Shown here: piece after piece, positions 1 through 7,430 of the stretch | Layout: each line of letters starts with the position of its first letter | Position numbering within the stretch: position 1 is the stretch's first letter | Source of the DNA: JBFMGD01 sp040751775 | Lineage (GTDB): Bacteria > Bacillota > Dethiobacteria > DTU022 | Reading direction: 5' to 3' | NCBI GenBank assembly: GCA_040751775.1 | Contig: JBFMGD010000018.1 | Span: forward strand, 1-50,434 | DNA: 50,434 nucleotides | Notes under the pieces: model-generated | Told to the model about the DNA's origin: nothing | Databases searched by the model: none | Seen by the model: the letters and a program-made list of their open reading frames with translations, nothing else | Translations under genes and position numbers: made by a program

Positions 1-73
1 TTCCTGTTTAGCCCCCTAACTCATTTGGACAGGTAGTCTTAGTTTGGTAAAATATTATGGGAGGGAGATCCAA

Positions 74-403
74 ATGAGTACACGGAGGAGACATTCAGTA
101 GAGACGAAGTTACGGGTAGTGAAAGAGGCACTGGAGACGGGTAATGGAGCGATCGTCGCTAGACGGTACGATCTATCAGCGAGCATGGTTAACAGGTGGA
201 TCAGAGAGTACCAGAAGTATGGGGAGGCAGCGTTTAAAGGCGGTAATAGTAACGGCAAGGTAGTTAGCATGAGCAATAAGGAATATTACAAGCTGGAAGA
301 GGAAAACGAACGCCTCAAGAAGATATTGGGCGAAAAAGACTTAGAAGTAGCGATATTGCGTGATTTGCTAAAAAAGCAAAACCCTCACTGGCCGATAAAG
401 TAG
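74..403 (+). CDS. IS3-family transposase OrfA (helix-turn-helix subunit)
   Basis: Short basic protein of about 109 residues. It has an N-terminal helix-turn-helix of the IS3/IS911 OrfA type (ARRYDLSASMVNRWIREY region) and a C-terminal leucine-zipper-like coiled coil (KLEEENERLKKILGEKDLE region), which in this family bind the element ends and mediate multimerisation. I chose the ATG at 74 because GGGAGG lies just upstream; the in-frame upstream ATG at 44 has no such site. The frame ends two bases before the OrfB start and carries an A6G slippery run at 370-376 for making the OrfAB fusion. Confidence 0.9.
   Translation: MSTRRRHSVETKLRVVKEALETGNGAIVARRYDLSASMVNRWIREYQKYGEAAFKGGNSNGKVVSMSNKEYYKLEEENERLKKILGEKDLEVAILRDLLKKQNPHWPIK
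370..376 (+). other. Programmed -1 frameshift site (A AAA AAG)
   Basis: Within OrfA the codons CTA AAA AAG (368-376) form the heptamer A AAA AAG in the correct phase for -1 slippage, as established for IS3-family elements. The -1 frame is open from here through the OrfB start at 406, so slippage would yield a continuous OrfAB transposase. The phase and the open frame are seen directly; function is inferred from the family. Confidence 0.8.
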
Positions 404-405
404 CC

Positions 406-1314
406 GTGGCCCACAAGTGGATTTGCCGGGGGTACAAGGTGACCCAGGTAGTTCGCATAGTGGGAATCAGCCGTTCTTGTTATTACTACCACATCAGATA
501 TCGACGTCACAGGGTGAATTTTGGGGGCAGGCCTGTACCGGGGTATTCCTGGGATAGAAGAGGCCGGCGTATAAGTGACGAGCAGATAAAGGAGTGGCTG
601 TGTGAGGCCATTGAGGGTGATTGTTATAATTACGGCTACGTTAAACTGACAGTATGGCTACGGCGGGCGTATGGGCTTGTTATCAACGAGAAGAAGGTGT
701 ATCGCCTGTGTAAGGAGCTCGGGTTGCTAAAGCCCCAGCGACGGGTGAAACGGAAACACCCTCGCAGGCTGGCCAAGAAGCGAGAGGTTACCGCACCCAA
801 CCAGCTTTGGGAGATAGATGTTAAGTATGGCTACATAGCCGGAGAGGACCGCTTTTTCTTTATCATGAGCATTTTGGATGTCTGTGACCGCGTAGTTATC
901 GATTACCATACAGGGTTAAGCTGTACTGGCCGCGATGCTGCCTATATTCTTTCCAGGGCGTGTGCCAGGCGTTCTCCAGAAGGGAAAGTAGTAATACGTA
1001 CTGATAATGGTCCTCAGTTTACCAGCATGGCCTTTGAAACGGCCTGTGAGAGGCTCTCTGTGATGCATGAGCGTATACCGAACAGTTCACCCAATAGTAA
1101 CGCTCACATAGAGGCATTCCATAGCATTTTGGAAGAGGATTGCCTGCGATTACATGAATTTGAAAGCTTTGCCGAAGCATATCAGGTTGTTACGGAATTT
1201 ATGTGCTACTATAACGAGGTGAGGCTCCACTCCAGTATTGGTTATCGCCCACCGCTGGAGTACTATAACGATATCATGAGTAAATCTGAGAAAGCCTTAA
1301 TGATGAGTGCGTAG
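406..1314 (+). CDS. IS3-family transposase OrfB (DDE integrase core)
   Basis: Catalytic half of the IS3 transposase, 302 residues. An N-terminal HTH_21-like segment (EWLCEAIEGDCYNYGYVKL, then EKKVYRLCKELGL) is followed by an rve integrase core. The DDE residues are visible: Asp in WEIDVKYG, Asp in RTDNGPQF and Glu in HIEAFHSIL. It begins at GTG 406, two bases after the OrfA stop and in the -1 phase. It is most likely made as an OrfAB fusion by slippage at 370-376, with independent initiation possible. The stop at 1312-1314 lies directly before the right inverted repeat. Confidence 0.92.
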   Translation: MAHKWICRGYKVTQVVRIVGISRSCYYYHIRYRRHRVNFGGRPVPGYSWDRRGRRISDEQIKEWLCEAIEGDCYNYGYVKLTVWLRRAYGLVINEKKVYRLCKELGLLKPQRRVKRKHPRRLAKKREVTAPNQLWEIDVKYGYIAGEDRFFFIMSILDVCDRVVIDYHTGLSCTGRDAAYILSRACARRSPEGKVVIRTDNGPQFTSMAFETACERLSVMHERIPNSSPNSNAHIEAFHSILEEDCLRLHEFESFAEAYQVVTEFMCYYNEVRLHSSIGYRPPLEYYNDIMSKSEKALMMSA

Positions 1315-1336
1315 TGTCCATAGTTAGGGGGTTAAC

Positions 1337-1513
1337 CCGCAAAAGGCCTTTCTCTAAAAAACGGATGGCGTCTAAGGCCACTAGCCAAGCCTCTTCCGGG
1401 GATATCTCCCGCCGAGAGCGTATCTCGCTGGCCAGGTGGGTCAACAAAGACTTGGCCTGTACCGAGGCAGCTTGGCTGCGGATGCGTTGCCGGTAGAAAA
1501 CAGGACGTCCCAA
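1337..1513 (-). pseudogene. 5' fragment of an unidentified gene cut by the IS3 element
   Basis: A minus-strand frame starts at TTG 1511-1513 with GGGGTGA about seven bases upstream and codes for about 59 plausible residues (GRPVFYRQRIRSQAAS, then REISPEEAWLVALDAIRF). Its sense is lost at the right end of the IS at about 1336. The remainder would lie left of the window. I do not recognise the family. The good ribosome site and helical, charged composition suggest it was real, but a chance frame is possible. Confidence 0.4.
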
Positions 1514-1582
1514 CTAATCTCACCCCCCGTATCCTGTCTACCGGGTTATTACAACGCCCGCCGGTCTATTTCCTGCCTGCCT

Positions 1583-1703
1583 GTGGCTGTGGGTATGCCG
1601 TTCGTGTGGATTTGTGGATAACCCCCCAGGGGCAGGGTTACCCACAAGCTCCACACTCACTTGGACAACGCAAAAAGCGCGTTGCCCACATACCCACAAC
1701 CAC
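1583..1703. repeat. Large imperfect palindrome (nested stem-loop)
   Basis: Outer arms 1583-1597 and 1689-1703 match at 14 of 15 positions (GTGGCTGTGGGTATG against CATACCCACAACCAC). Inner arms at about 1604-1625 and 1636-1657 are a near match around a CCCAGGGGCA centre. The 3' side contains a further small AACGC...GCGTT hairpin. The inner arm includes TGTGGATAA, the complement of a DnaA box. The stretch 1514-1923 holds no convincing gene. The structure resembles a MITE-like or structured-RNA remnant; its nature is unknown. Confidence 0.6.
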
Positions 1704-1813
1704 TGCCACTGCTCTCTTCTTTAATTCTTAAAAACATCCAGCCCGAGTTGTTGGATCATATGGCGGTTGATGAAGATAGGATAGCTTACGATGTCCCACA
1801 AGCCCAGCCAGTT

Positions 1814-1846
1814 AAAACCGGAACAACTGTTCCGGTTTTTTATTTT
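1814..1846 (+). terminator. Rho-independent terminator upstream of ruvC
   Basis: Perfect stem AAAACCGGAAC / GTTCCGGTTTT (1814-1824 / 1829-1839) with a four-base loop, followed by TTATTTT. It would stop transcription arriving from the left, so ruvC should have its own promoter in 1847-1923; none is obvious by eye. Confidence 0.8.
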
Positions 1847-1923
1847 CTTCAACCCCGCGGGGCAGGATTTGCCGTGGGAATTAAAGAATAGGTTAGTAAC
1901 ATTACCAGTCAGGTGGCGGCAAA

Positions 1924-2424
1924 TTGAGAATAATGGGTGTGGATCCCGGATTGGCTATTACCGGCTTCGGGTTTGTTGAGGAACATGGCGGAAACTTCCG
2001 CTGGATCGCATCGGGCTGCATCCGGACCGGGCAGGAATCTGCCGCGTCTTTGCGCCTGGAGCAGATTTTTAACCGCGTCTTGGAGTTGGCCGGCGAATAC
2101 AGGCCCGATGCCCTGGCTCTGGAGAAGCTCTTTTTTAGTAAAAACACCCGCACCGCTTTACAGGTGGGTGAGGCCCGCGGCACCGTGATCCTGGCCGCGT
2201 CGCAAAGCAACCTGCCCTTGTTTGAATATACCCCGCTGCAGGTAAAACAGGCGGTAGCGGGTTACGGCAAAGCGGAGAAGGAGCAGGTTCAGAAGATGGT
2301 CCAGCTGCTGCTGCAGCTTAAGGAGATACCGGCTGTCGACGACGAGGCGGATGCCCTGGCGGTCGCTCTCTGCCACCTGCAGCACCGGCGCTTTCAAGAC
2401 GCTGTAAAAGGAGGCGGGGCTTAG
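1924..2424 (+). CDS. ruvC: Holliday junction resolvase RuvC
   Basis: Endodeoxyribonuclease that cleaves four-way junctions together with RuvAB in recombinational repair. The protein is 166 residues, the normal length. It opens with MGVDPGLAITGFG, giving the first catalytic Asp (about residue 7), has the conserved Glu in ALEKLFF near residue 67, and ends with the acidic DDEADALAVALCH motif. The start is TTG 1924 with AGGTGGCGG just upstream. The stop TAG is immediately followed by the TTG start of ruvA, so the two are translationally coupled in a ruvCAB operon. Confidence 0.97.
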   Translation: MRIMGVDPGLAITGFGFVEEHGGNFRWIASGCIRTGQESAASLRLEQIFNRVLELAGEYRPDALALEKLFFSKNTRTALQVGEARGTVILAASQSNLPLFEYTPLQVKQAVAGYGKAEKEQVQKMVQLLLQLKEIPAVDDEADALAVALCHLQHRRFQDAVKGGGA

Positions 2425-3036
2425 TTGATCGACTATCTGCGAGGTCGATTGGTAGCGGTAAGACCCGGCCGGGTCGTTTTGGAGGTGGGAGGCGTTGGTT
2501 TGCATATTGAAACCCCGCCGTCCATGGAAGCGCTGCAGCAGCAGATCGGCCAGGAAGCGGTTTTCTATACCAGGCTTGTTTTACGTGAGGAAGAGGCCAA
2601 CCTCTACGGTTTTCGCTCCGCCGATGAGCGCAACCTGTTCAACCTGGTGCTCGGTGTTTCCGGCTTCGGGCCACGGCTTGCCCTGGCGCTGCTCGGGGTA
2701 TTAAGCGCTGCCCAGTTTTGTGCCGCCATTATGGAAGAGAATTTTACCCTGCTGTGCCAGGCTCCGGGTGTGGGCCGCAAGGTTGCCCAGCGGCTGGTGC
2801 TTGAATTGAAAGAAAAGCTGCCCAGGACGATTGCGCTCGATACGATAGAGATACTGCCCGCGGACAAACTGTCGCCGCGTGACGATGTGATCGAGGCGTT
2901 GTGCGGCCTCGGCTATTCCCGTCTCGAAGCGTCGACCGCGGTAAACCGGATTATGCGGGAAGCGCCGGAAGCGCAACGCGAAGAACTGTTGAAGCTGGCT
3001 CTTAAAGGAATGGCGACCGGAAACGCAGCCAGTTAA
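2425..3036 (+). CDS. ruvA: Holliday junction branch-migration protein RuvA
   Basis: Junction-binding subunit that holds the four-way junction as a tetramer and loads RuvB. It has 203 residues: the N-terminal OB-fold (IDYLRGRLVAVRPGRVVLEV), two helix-hairpin-helix repeats (LVLGVSGFGPRLALALL and LCQAPGVGRKVAQRLVLELK), and a C-terminal RuvB-binding domain (VIEALCGLGYSRLEA). The start is TTG 2425 directly on the ruvC stop. Domain order and length are normal. Confidence 0.97.
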   Translation: MIDYLRGRLVAVRPGRVVLEVGGVGLHIETPPSMEALQQQIGQEAVFYTRLVLREEEANLYGFRSADERNLFNLVLGVSGFGPRLALALLGVLSAAQFCAAIMEENFTLLCQAPGVGRKVAQRLVLELKEKLPRTIALDTIEILPADKLSPRDDVIEALCGLGYSRLEASTAVNRIMREAPEAQREELLKLALKGMATGNAAS

Positions 3037-3070
3037 CAGAGCCCTGTAATAGTGGCAAAGGGGTGGTCAT

Positions 3071-4093
3071 ATGCAGGAGAGGATAGTATCCGCGCAAAAA
3101 CAGGCTGATGATGATCCGCAGCTCGAATACGGACTGCGCCCCCGGAGTTTGCAGGAGTATATCGGGCAGGAAAAAGTGAAAGAAAAAATGCAAATCTATA
3201 TCGCGGCGGCTCGCGAGCGCGGTGAAGCGCTGGATCATGTCTTGTTGTACGGCCCGCCCGGCTTGGGTAAAACCACTCTCTCTCATATTATCGCCTGCGA
3301 ACTGGGTGTCAATATCCGGATTACATCAGGCCCGGCGATCGAGCGGCCCGGCGACCTGGCGGCCATATTGACAAACCTCGGCCGCGGTGATGTACTGTTT
3401 ATTGATGAAATACACCGTCTCAACCGGACGGTGGAAGAGATTCTCTATCCGGCCATGGAGGATTACGCGTTGGACATTATTATCGGCAAAGGCCCGGGCG
3501 CCCGTTCCCTGCGCCTGGATTTGCCCCCGTTTACCCTGATCGGGGCCACAGTCAGGGCCGGTATGCTTACCTCGCCGCTCCGCGACCGGTTCGGCGTGGT
3601 GGACCGCCTGGATTTCTACTCTGTTGCTGAGTTGAAAGCGATTATCGAGCGTTCCGCCCGGCTGTTAAACGTAAAAATTATTCCGGCAGGGGCGGAGGCG
3701 ATCGCCTCCGCCTCCCGGGGTACCCCTCGCGTGGCCAACCGGCTGCTGAAACGGGTGCGGGATTACGCGCAGGTTAAAGCGGACAATATAATTACGACAG
3801 ACGTGGCGCGTGAGGCGCTGCAGATGCTGCAGGTAGATGATCTCGGCCTGGATCAGATCGACCGCCGCCTGTTGACTGCCCTTGTGGAGAAATACGACGG
3901 CGGTCCGGTAGGCCTGGATACCCTCGCCGCCTCGATCAGTGAAGAACCGGAAACCCTGGAGGATGTCTACGAACCTTACCTGATGCAGTTGGGGTTTTTA
4001 AAGCGCACCTCGCGCGGCCGTGCGGCTACCCGGGATGCTTACAGCTATCTGGGTTTGGAGCTGCCGAGCGATCCCCAACTGAAGTTATGGTGA
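3071..4093 (+). CDS. ruvB: Holliday junction branch-migration helicase RuvB
   Basis: AAA+ motor that drives branch migration through RuvA-bound junctions. The 340 residues contain Walker A (GPPGLGKTTL), Walker B (LFIDEIHRL), sensor 1 in FTLIGATVRAG, the arginine region LRDRFGVVDRL, and the C-terminal winged-helix domain ending LGFLKRTSRGRAAT. The start is ATG 3071 with AAAGGGGTGG upstream, 34 bases after ruvA. Third gene of the ruvCAB operon. Confidence 0.98.
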   Translation: MQERIVSAQKQADDDPQLEYGLRPRSLQEYIGQEKVKEKMQIYIAAARERGEALDHVLLYGPPGLGKTTLSHIIACELGVNIRITSGPAIERPGDLAAILTNLGRGDVLFIDEIHRLNRTVEEILYPAMEDYALDIIIGKGPGARSLRLDLPPFTLIGATVRAGMLTSPLRDRFGVVDRLDFYSVAELKAIIERSARLLNVKIIPAGAEAIASASRGTPRVANRLLKRVRDYAQVKADNIITTDVAREALQMLQVDDLGLDQIDRRLLTALVEKYDGGPVGLDTLAASISEEPETLEDVYEPYLMQLGFLKRTSRGRAATRDAYSYLGLELPSDPQLKLW

Positions 4094-4139
4094 GAAGAGG
4101 ATCAACAGAGTTCAGAATGCATCAACTGGAGAGGTTTCT

Positions 4140-4373
4140 ATGCCGACACTGGAATCGATCGGAAAGATTTTATTGGTAATTGGCGGGCTGCTTGCGTTCG
4201 GCGGGCTGGCGTTTATTCTTTTCAGCCGCCTCGGCCTGGGCCGGCTGCCCGGCGACATCGTGATCCGCAAGGAAAACTTTGTTTTTTACTTTCCGATCGT
4301 TACAACCCTGGTGCTCAGCGCCGTGCTGACCCTGGTGCTCAGTTTAATTTCCCGCCTGTTGAGGTTGAAATAG
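4140..4373 (+). CDS. DUF2905 small membrane protein
   Basis: A 77-residue protein with two hydrophobic segments (about 8-29 and 48-70) separated by the typical DUF2905 loop containing GLGRLPGDI and RKENFVFYFPI. Members of this family are found in ruv-queA-tgt clusters of Firmicutes and have no assigned function. The start is ATG 4140 after GGAGAGG. It lies 9 bases upstream of queA, so it is co-transcribed with it. Confidence 0.88.
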   Translation: MPTLESIGKILLVIGGLLAFGGLAFILFSRLGLGRLPGDIVIRKENFVFYFPIVTTLVLSAVLTLVLSLISRLLRLK

Positions 4374-4382
4374 GGGTTCTTC

Positions 4383-5435
4383 ATGCCAAAAATGAATTTA
4401 AGCGATTACGATTACGTTCTGCCGCCGGAGCTGATCGCCCAGGCGCCGCTTGAGGATAGAGATCACTCGCGGATGTTGGTGCTGCGGCGCGGCCGGACGG
4501 CGCTGGAGCATAGCATCTTTCACCGGTTGCCCGATTATCTCGATCCGGGCGATCTGCTGGTAATGAATAATAGCCGGGTGATCCCGGCGCGGTTGCTGGG
4601 CCGTCATGCAGGCACCGGTGTCGAGGTAGAGCTTCTGCTGCTGCACCGCCTGGACGGCTCGCGTTGGGAGGCGATGGTCCGGCCGGGGCGCAAGTTGAAA
4701 CCCGGTATAAAGGTGTTTTTTGAAGGCGATCTGGAGGCGTTGATTGAAGATTACGCCGGTGAAGGGAAGCGTGTGATTCGCTTTAGCGGTCCCGAACCGC
4801 TGGCGGAGGCGCTGGCCCGCGCAGGACAGGTTCCCCTGCCGCCGTACATTACCGCAACCCTGGAGGATCCGTCGCAATATCAAACCATCTACGCCACTGA
4901 AGACGGTTCGGCCGCCGCGCCGACAGCCGGTTTTCACTTTACGCCTGCCGTATTCGCGGCTCTCGACGCAAAAAAGATCAGGCGCACGTTTATCACGCTG
5001 CATATCGGCCCGGGTACCTTTCAGCCGGTAAAGGTTGAAGATATCCGGGAACACGTCATGCACCACGAGTACTACCGCCTTGACGCCGATACGGCCAAGC
5101 TGATCAACGAGACCCGCCGGCAAGGCAACCGGGTGGTGGCGGTGGGTACCACCGCTTGCCGGGTCCTGGAAACAGCCGCGGCGCTGGAAAGCGACGCGCA
5201 CCCGGGAACGATTCCCCCCGGCTCCCGGGAGGGTTGGACCGGTTTATACATCTACCCCGGTTACCGGTTTAGGGCGGTCGACGCGCTGTTGACCAACTTT
5301 CATCTGCCCCGGTCAACTTTATTGATGCTGATCAGCGCTTTCGCCGGTTACGAACCGGTGCAGGCGGCCTACCGGGAGGCTGTTTGCCAGAAGTACCGGT
5401 TTTACAGCTTCGGCGACTGCATGCTGATATTGTAA
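4383..5435 (+). CDS. queA: S-adenosylmethionine:tRNA ribosyltransferase-isomerase QueA
   Basis: Transfers the ribosyl group of SAM to 7-aminomethyl-7-deazaguanine in tRNA, giving epoxyqueuosine. The 350 residues carry the family signatures YVLPPELIAQAPLEDRDHSRM near the N-terminus, LLVMNNSRVIPARL, APTAGFHFTP and the C-terminal LLTNFHLPRSTLLMLISAFAG. The start is ATG 4383, with a second in-frame ATG at 4392. Together with tgt just downstream it makes the queuosine branch of the operon. Confidence 0.97.
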   Translation: MPKMNLSDYDYVLPPELIAQAPLEDRDHSRMLVLRRGRTALEHSIFHRLPDYLDPGDLLVMNNSRVIPARLLGRHAGTGVEVELLLLHRLDGSRWEAMVRPGRKLKPGIKVFFEGDLEALIEDYAGEGKRVIRFSGPEPLAEALARAGQVPLPPYITATLEDPSQYQTIYATEDGSAAAPTAGFHFTPAVFAALDAKKIRRTFITLHIGPGTFQPVKVEDIREHVMHHEYYRLDADTAKLINETRRQGNRVVAVGTTACRVLETAAALESDAHPGTIPPGSREGWTGLYIYPGYRFRAVDALLTNFHLPRSTLLMLISAFAGYEPVQAAYREAVCQKYRFYSFGDCMLIL

Positions 5436-5449
5436 CTAAAAAAGTATAT

Positions 5450-5476
5450 TTGACAGTGGGGTCCGGTTATTATAAG
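5450..5476 (+). promoter_or_regulatory. Possible internal promoter before tgt
   Basis: TTGACA at 5450-5455 and a TATAAG-like -10 at 5471-5476 in the 53-base queA-tgt gap. The 15-base spacing is shorter than ideal, so this is a weak candidate. Confidence 0.4.
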
Positions 5477-5497
5477 CTATAGAACAGGGTGGCAGAG

Positions 5498-6625
5498 ATG
5501 TCCATTTCATACAAAGTAATCAAACGCTGCCCTGAAACCGGGGCTCGGCTGGGCCTGTTGGAAACCGGACACGGCAGTGTGGAAACGCCCGCTTTCATGC
5601 CGGTGGGAACCCAGGGTACCGTCAAAGCGATCACGGTCCGGGAACTCGAAGAGATGAATAGCGGTCTGATCCTGGGCAATTGTTATCACCTTTATTTAAG
5701 GCCCGGGGTGGAGATCATCGCCCGCGCCGGCGGGCTGCACAAGTTTATCAACTGGCGCGGCGCGATTCTTACAGACAGCGGCGGCTTCCAAATATTCAGC
5801 CTGGGCGGTATGCGCAAGCTCGATGACGACGGAGTCACCTTTACTTCGCATATCGACGGTTCGACCCATTATCTGACCCCGGAGCGGGTGACGCGGCTTC
5901 AGAACGCGCTCGGTTCCGACATCGCCATGGTTCTGGACCACTGTCCGCCGTATCCGGCTTCGTACGATGAAGTGAGCGGGGCGGTCGAGCGAACCAATCG
6001 TTGGGCCTGGCGCTGCCGGCAGGCGCACCTGCGCCCGGAGCAGGCTCTGTTTGCGATTGTGCAAGGCGGGGTTTATACCGATTTACGGGTATTTTCAGCG
6101 CAGGCTCTGGTGGCGATGGATTTTCCCGGCTACGCCGTGGGGGGCTTGAGTGTTGGAGAACCGAAAAATGCGATGTACCGCACGCTGGCTGATACGGTGC
6201 CGCACTTGCCTGAAGAGAAACCGCGCTACCTGATGGGGGTTGGTTCCCCGGACGCGCTCCTGGAAGGGGTCAGGCGGGGGATAGATCTCTTCGATTGCGT
6301 GCTGCCCACCCGCATCGCCCGTAATGGCCGGGTCATGACAAGCGACGGCTACCTGACGATCCGCAACGCGGTTTATGCGACGGACATGTCACCCCTGGAT
6401 AAGGACTGCGCCTGTCCGGTCTGCCGGCAGTATACGAGGGCTTATATCCGCCACTTGTTCAATGCCGGCGAGCTTTTGGCAATGCGGCTGGCTACATATC
6501 ATAACCTTTTTTTCCTGGCACGTTTGATGAGAGAGATGCGCGAAGCTCTCCGCCAGGGCGAATTCGCGCGCTATTACCAGGCGATGGTGCCTAGAATGAA
6601 CAAATTATTCGGAGGTGTTGTTTAA
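5498..6625 (+). CDS. tgt: tRNA-guanine transglycosylase
   Basis: Exchanges guanine-34 for preQ1 in tRNAs with GUN anticodons. About 375 residues. Visible marks: LTDSGGFQIFSL with the substrate-binding Asp, VQGGVYTDLR, the nucleophile region LFDCVLPTRIARNG, and the zinc site CACPVCRQYTRAYIRHLF. I prefer ATG 5498, with AGGGTGG upstream at proper spacing, over the in-frame GTG 5489, which sits too close to the same site. Directly followed by yajC. Confidence 0.96.
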   Translation: MSISYKVIKRCPETGARLGLLETGHGSVETPAFMPVGTQGTVKAITVRELEEMNSGLILGNCYHLYLRPGVEIIARAGGLHKFINWRGAILTDSGGFQIFSLGGMRKLDDDGVTFTSHIDGSTHYLTPERVTRLQNALGSDIAMVLDHCPPYPASYDEVSGAVERTNRWAWRCRQAHLRPEQALFAIVQGGVYTDLRVFSAQALVAMDFPGYAVGGLSVGEPKNAMYRTLADTVPHLPEEKPRYLMGVGSPDALLEGVRRGIDLFDCVLPTRIARNGRVMTSDGYLTIRNAVYATDMSPLDKDCACPVCRQYTRAYIRHLFNAGELLAMRLATYHNLFFLARLMREMREALRQGEFARYYQAMVPRMNKLFGGVV

Positions 6626-6904
6626 GTGCTGGAAAACTTGGGAGCGTTGGGTCCATTCATCCCGCTGATTTTACTGTTCGTAATCTTTTATTTCCTGCTG
6701 ATCCGCCCGCAGCAGAAACAGCAAAAGAAGCGCCAGGAGCTTCTGAGCAGCCTGAAGAAAGGCGACCGGGTGGTAACCATCGGCGGCATCCACGGTGTGA
6801 TCAAAGAAATCAACGATACTGTGCTGACGCTGCGTGTTGCCGATAACGTGAACATTAAGTTTGCCCGTGCCGGTGTGGACCGGATTATCGAAGACGAGGA
6901 ATAA
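6626..6904 (+). CDS. yajC: Preprotein translocase subunit YajC
   Basis: Small Sec-associated membrane protein of 92 residues: one N-terminal transmembrane helix (about 9-26), the hallmark LIRPQQKQQKKRQELLSSLKKGDRVVTIGG segment, and a beta-rich cytoplasmic tail. It starts at GTG 6626, one base after the tgt stop, as usual for tgt-yajC operons. Confidence 0.95.
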   Translation: MLENLGALGPFIPLILLFVIFYFLLIRPQQKQQKKRQELLSSLKKGDRVVTIGGIHGVIKEINDTVLTLRVADNVNIKFARAGVDRIIEDEE

Positions 6905-6945
6905 AATTCCGGCGCGGTTCATAGATTCTGGTAGGGGGTGAGTCT

Positions 6946-7353
6946 ATGAACCGCCAACCGGGTTACAGTGTTGCACCGCAACCCCTGACGGGGCATGGTT
7001 TATTTATGGTCTTGCTGAAGGGAATCGCGCTCGCCCTGGCCCTGTCCGCACTGCTGTTATTTATCGCAGCCCTAGTTCTTTATTTTACCGCTGTGCCGGA
7101 AAAGATAACGCCTTACCTGGTTTTCGGGGTGAGCCTGACAGCGATTATGTCGGGCGCGTGCTTTGCCGGTAAACGGATCGGTTATCGGGGCTGGTTATAC
7201 GGTGGGGTGGTCGGGTTTATCTACGTGGCGCTGATGCTGGTTATTGGATTATTTGCGCTTGACAACATAACCGTCGGTTGGAACTTGCTCTCCAAGTTAT
7301 TCTTGGGGTTTGTCTTCGGGGCAACCGGCGGGATGTGGGGCGTGAACCGGTAA
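6946..7353 (+). CDS. TIGR04086-family membrane protein
   Basis: A 135-residue integral membrane protein with four predicted helices (about 20-47, 52-73, 78-102, 112-133) and the family motif region SGACFAGKRIGYRGWLYGG. Members usually sit beside yajC in Clostridia and their function is unknown. The start is ATG 6946 with GGGGGTG upstream. Last gene before a hairpin at 7385-7424. Confidence 0.85.
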   Translation: MNRQPGYSVAPQPLTGHGLFMVLLKGIALALALSALLLFIAALVLYFTAVPEKITPYLVFGVSLTAIMSGACFAGKRIGYRGWLYGGVVGFIYVALMLVIGLFALDNITVGWNLLSKLFLGFVFGATGGMWGVNR

Positions 7354-7384
7354 CCGTACAATTCTTGATCCGGGATTAACACCT

Positions 7385-7430
7385 TCACTCCTTTTCGACA
7401 CTATACTGGTGTGAAAAGGGGTGATTCTTT
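7385..7430 (+). promoter_or_regulatory. Hairpin covering the ribosome site of the next gene
   Basis: TCACTCCTTTTC (7385-7396) pairs with GAAAAGGGGTGA (7413-7424), with CAC/GTG extending the stem inward. The 3' arm contains the AAGGGGTGA ribosome site of the gene at 7431, and TTCTTTTT follows. It may act as a terminator for the ruv-yajC operon, as a translational brake, or both. Confidence 0.5.

Larger units (their letters stand above)
9..1334 (+). mobile_element. IS3-family insertion sequence
   Basis: Complete-looking IS3-type element with two overlapping-phase transposase frames bounded by imperfect inverted repeats. The left end (9-30) and the right end (1316-1334, read in reverse) share a TARCCCCCTAACT core followed by a GGAC motif. 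No convincing target-site duplication was found, and only 8 bases of left flank are visible. It sits inside a minus-strand reading frame (1337-1513) that stops abruptly at its right end, so it appears to have disrupted a gene. Both transposase frames are open and keep their catalytic residues, so the copy may still be active. Confidence 0.9.

Noticed and set aside
1604..1625. DnaA-box-like TGTGGATAA as an origin signal
   Set aside because: Only one exact box and one partial; it is part of the palindrome arm, with no dnaA/dnaN context.
1661..1891. 76-residue plus-strand frame upstream of ruvC
   Set aside because: It runs through the terminator at 1814-1846, has no ribosome site and low-complexity composition.
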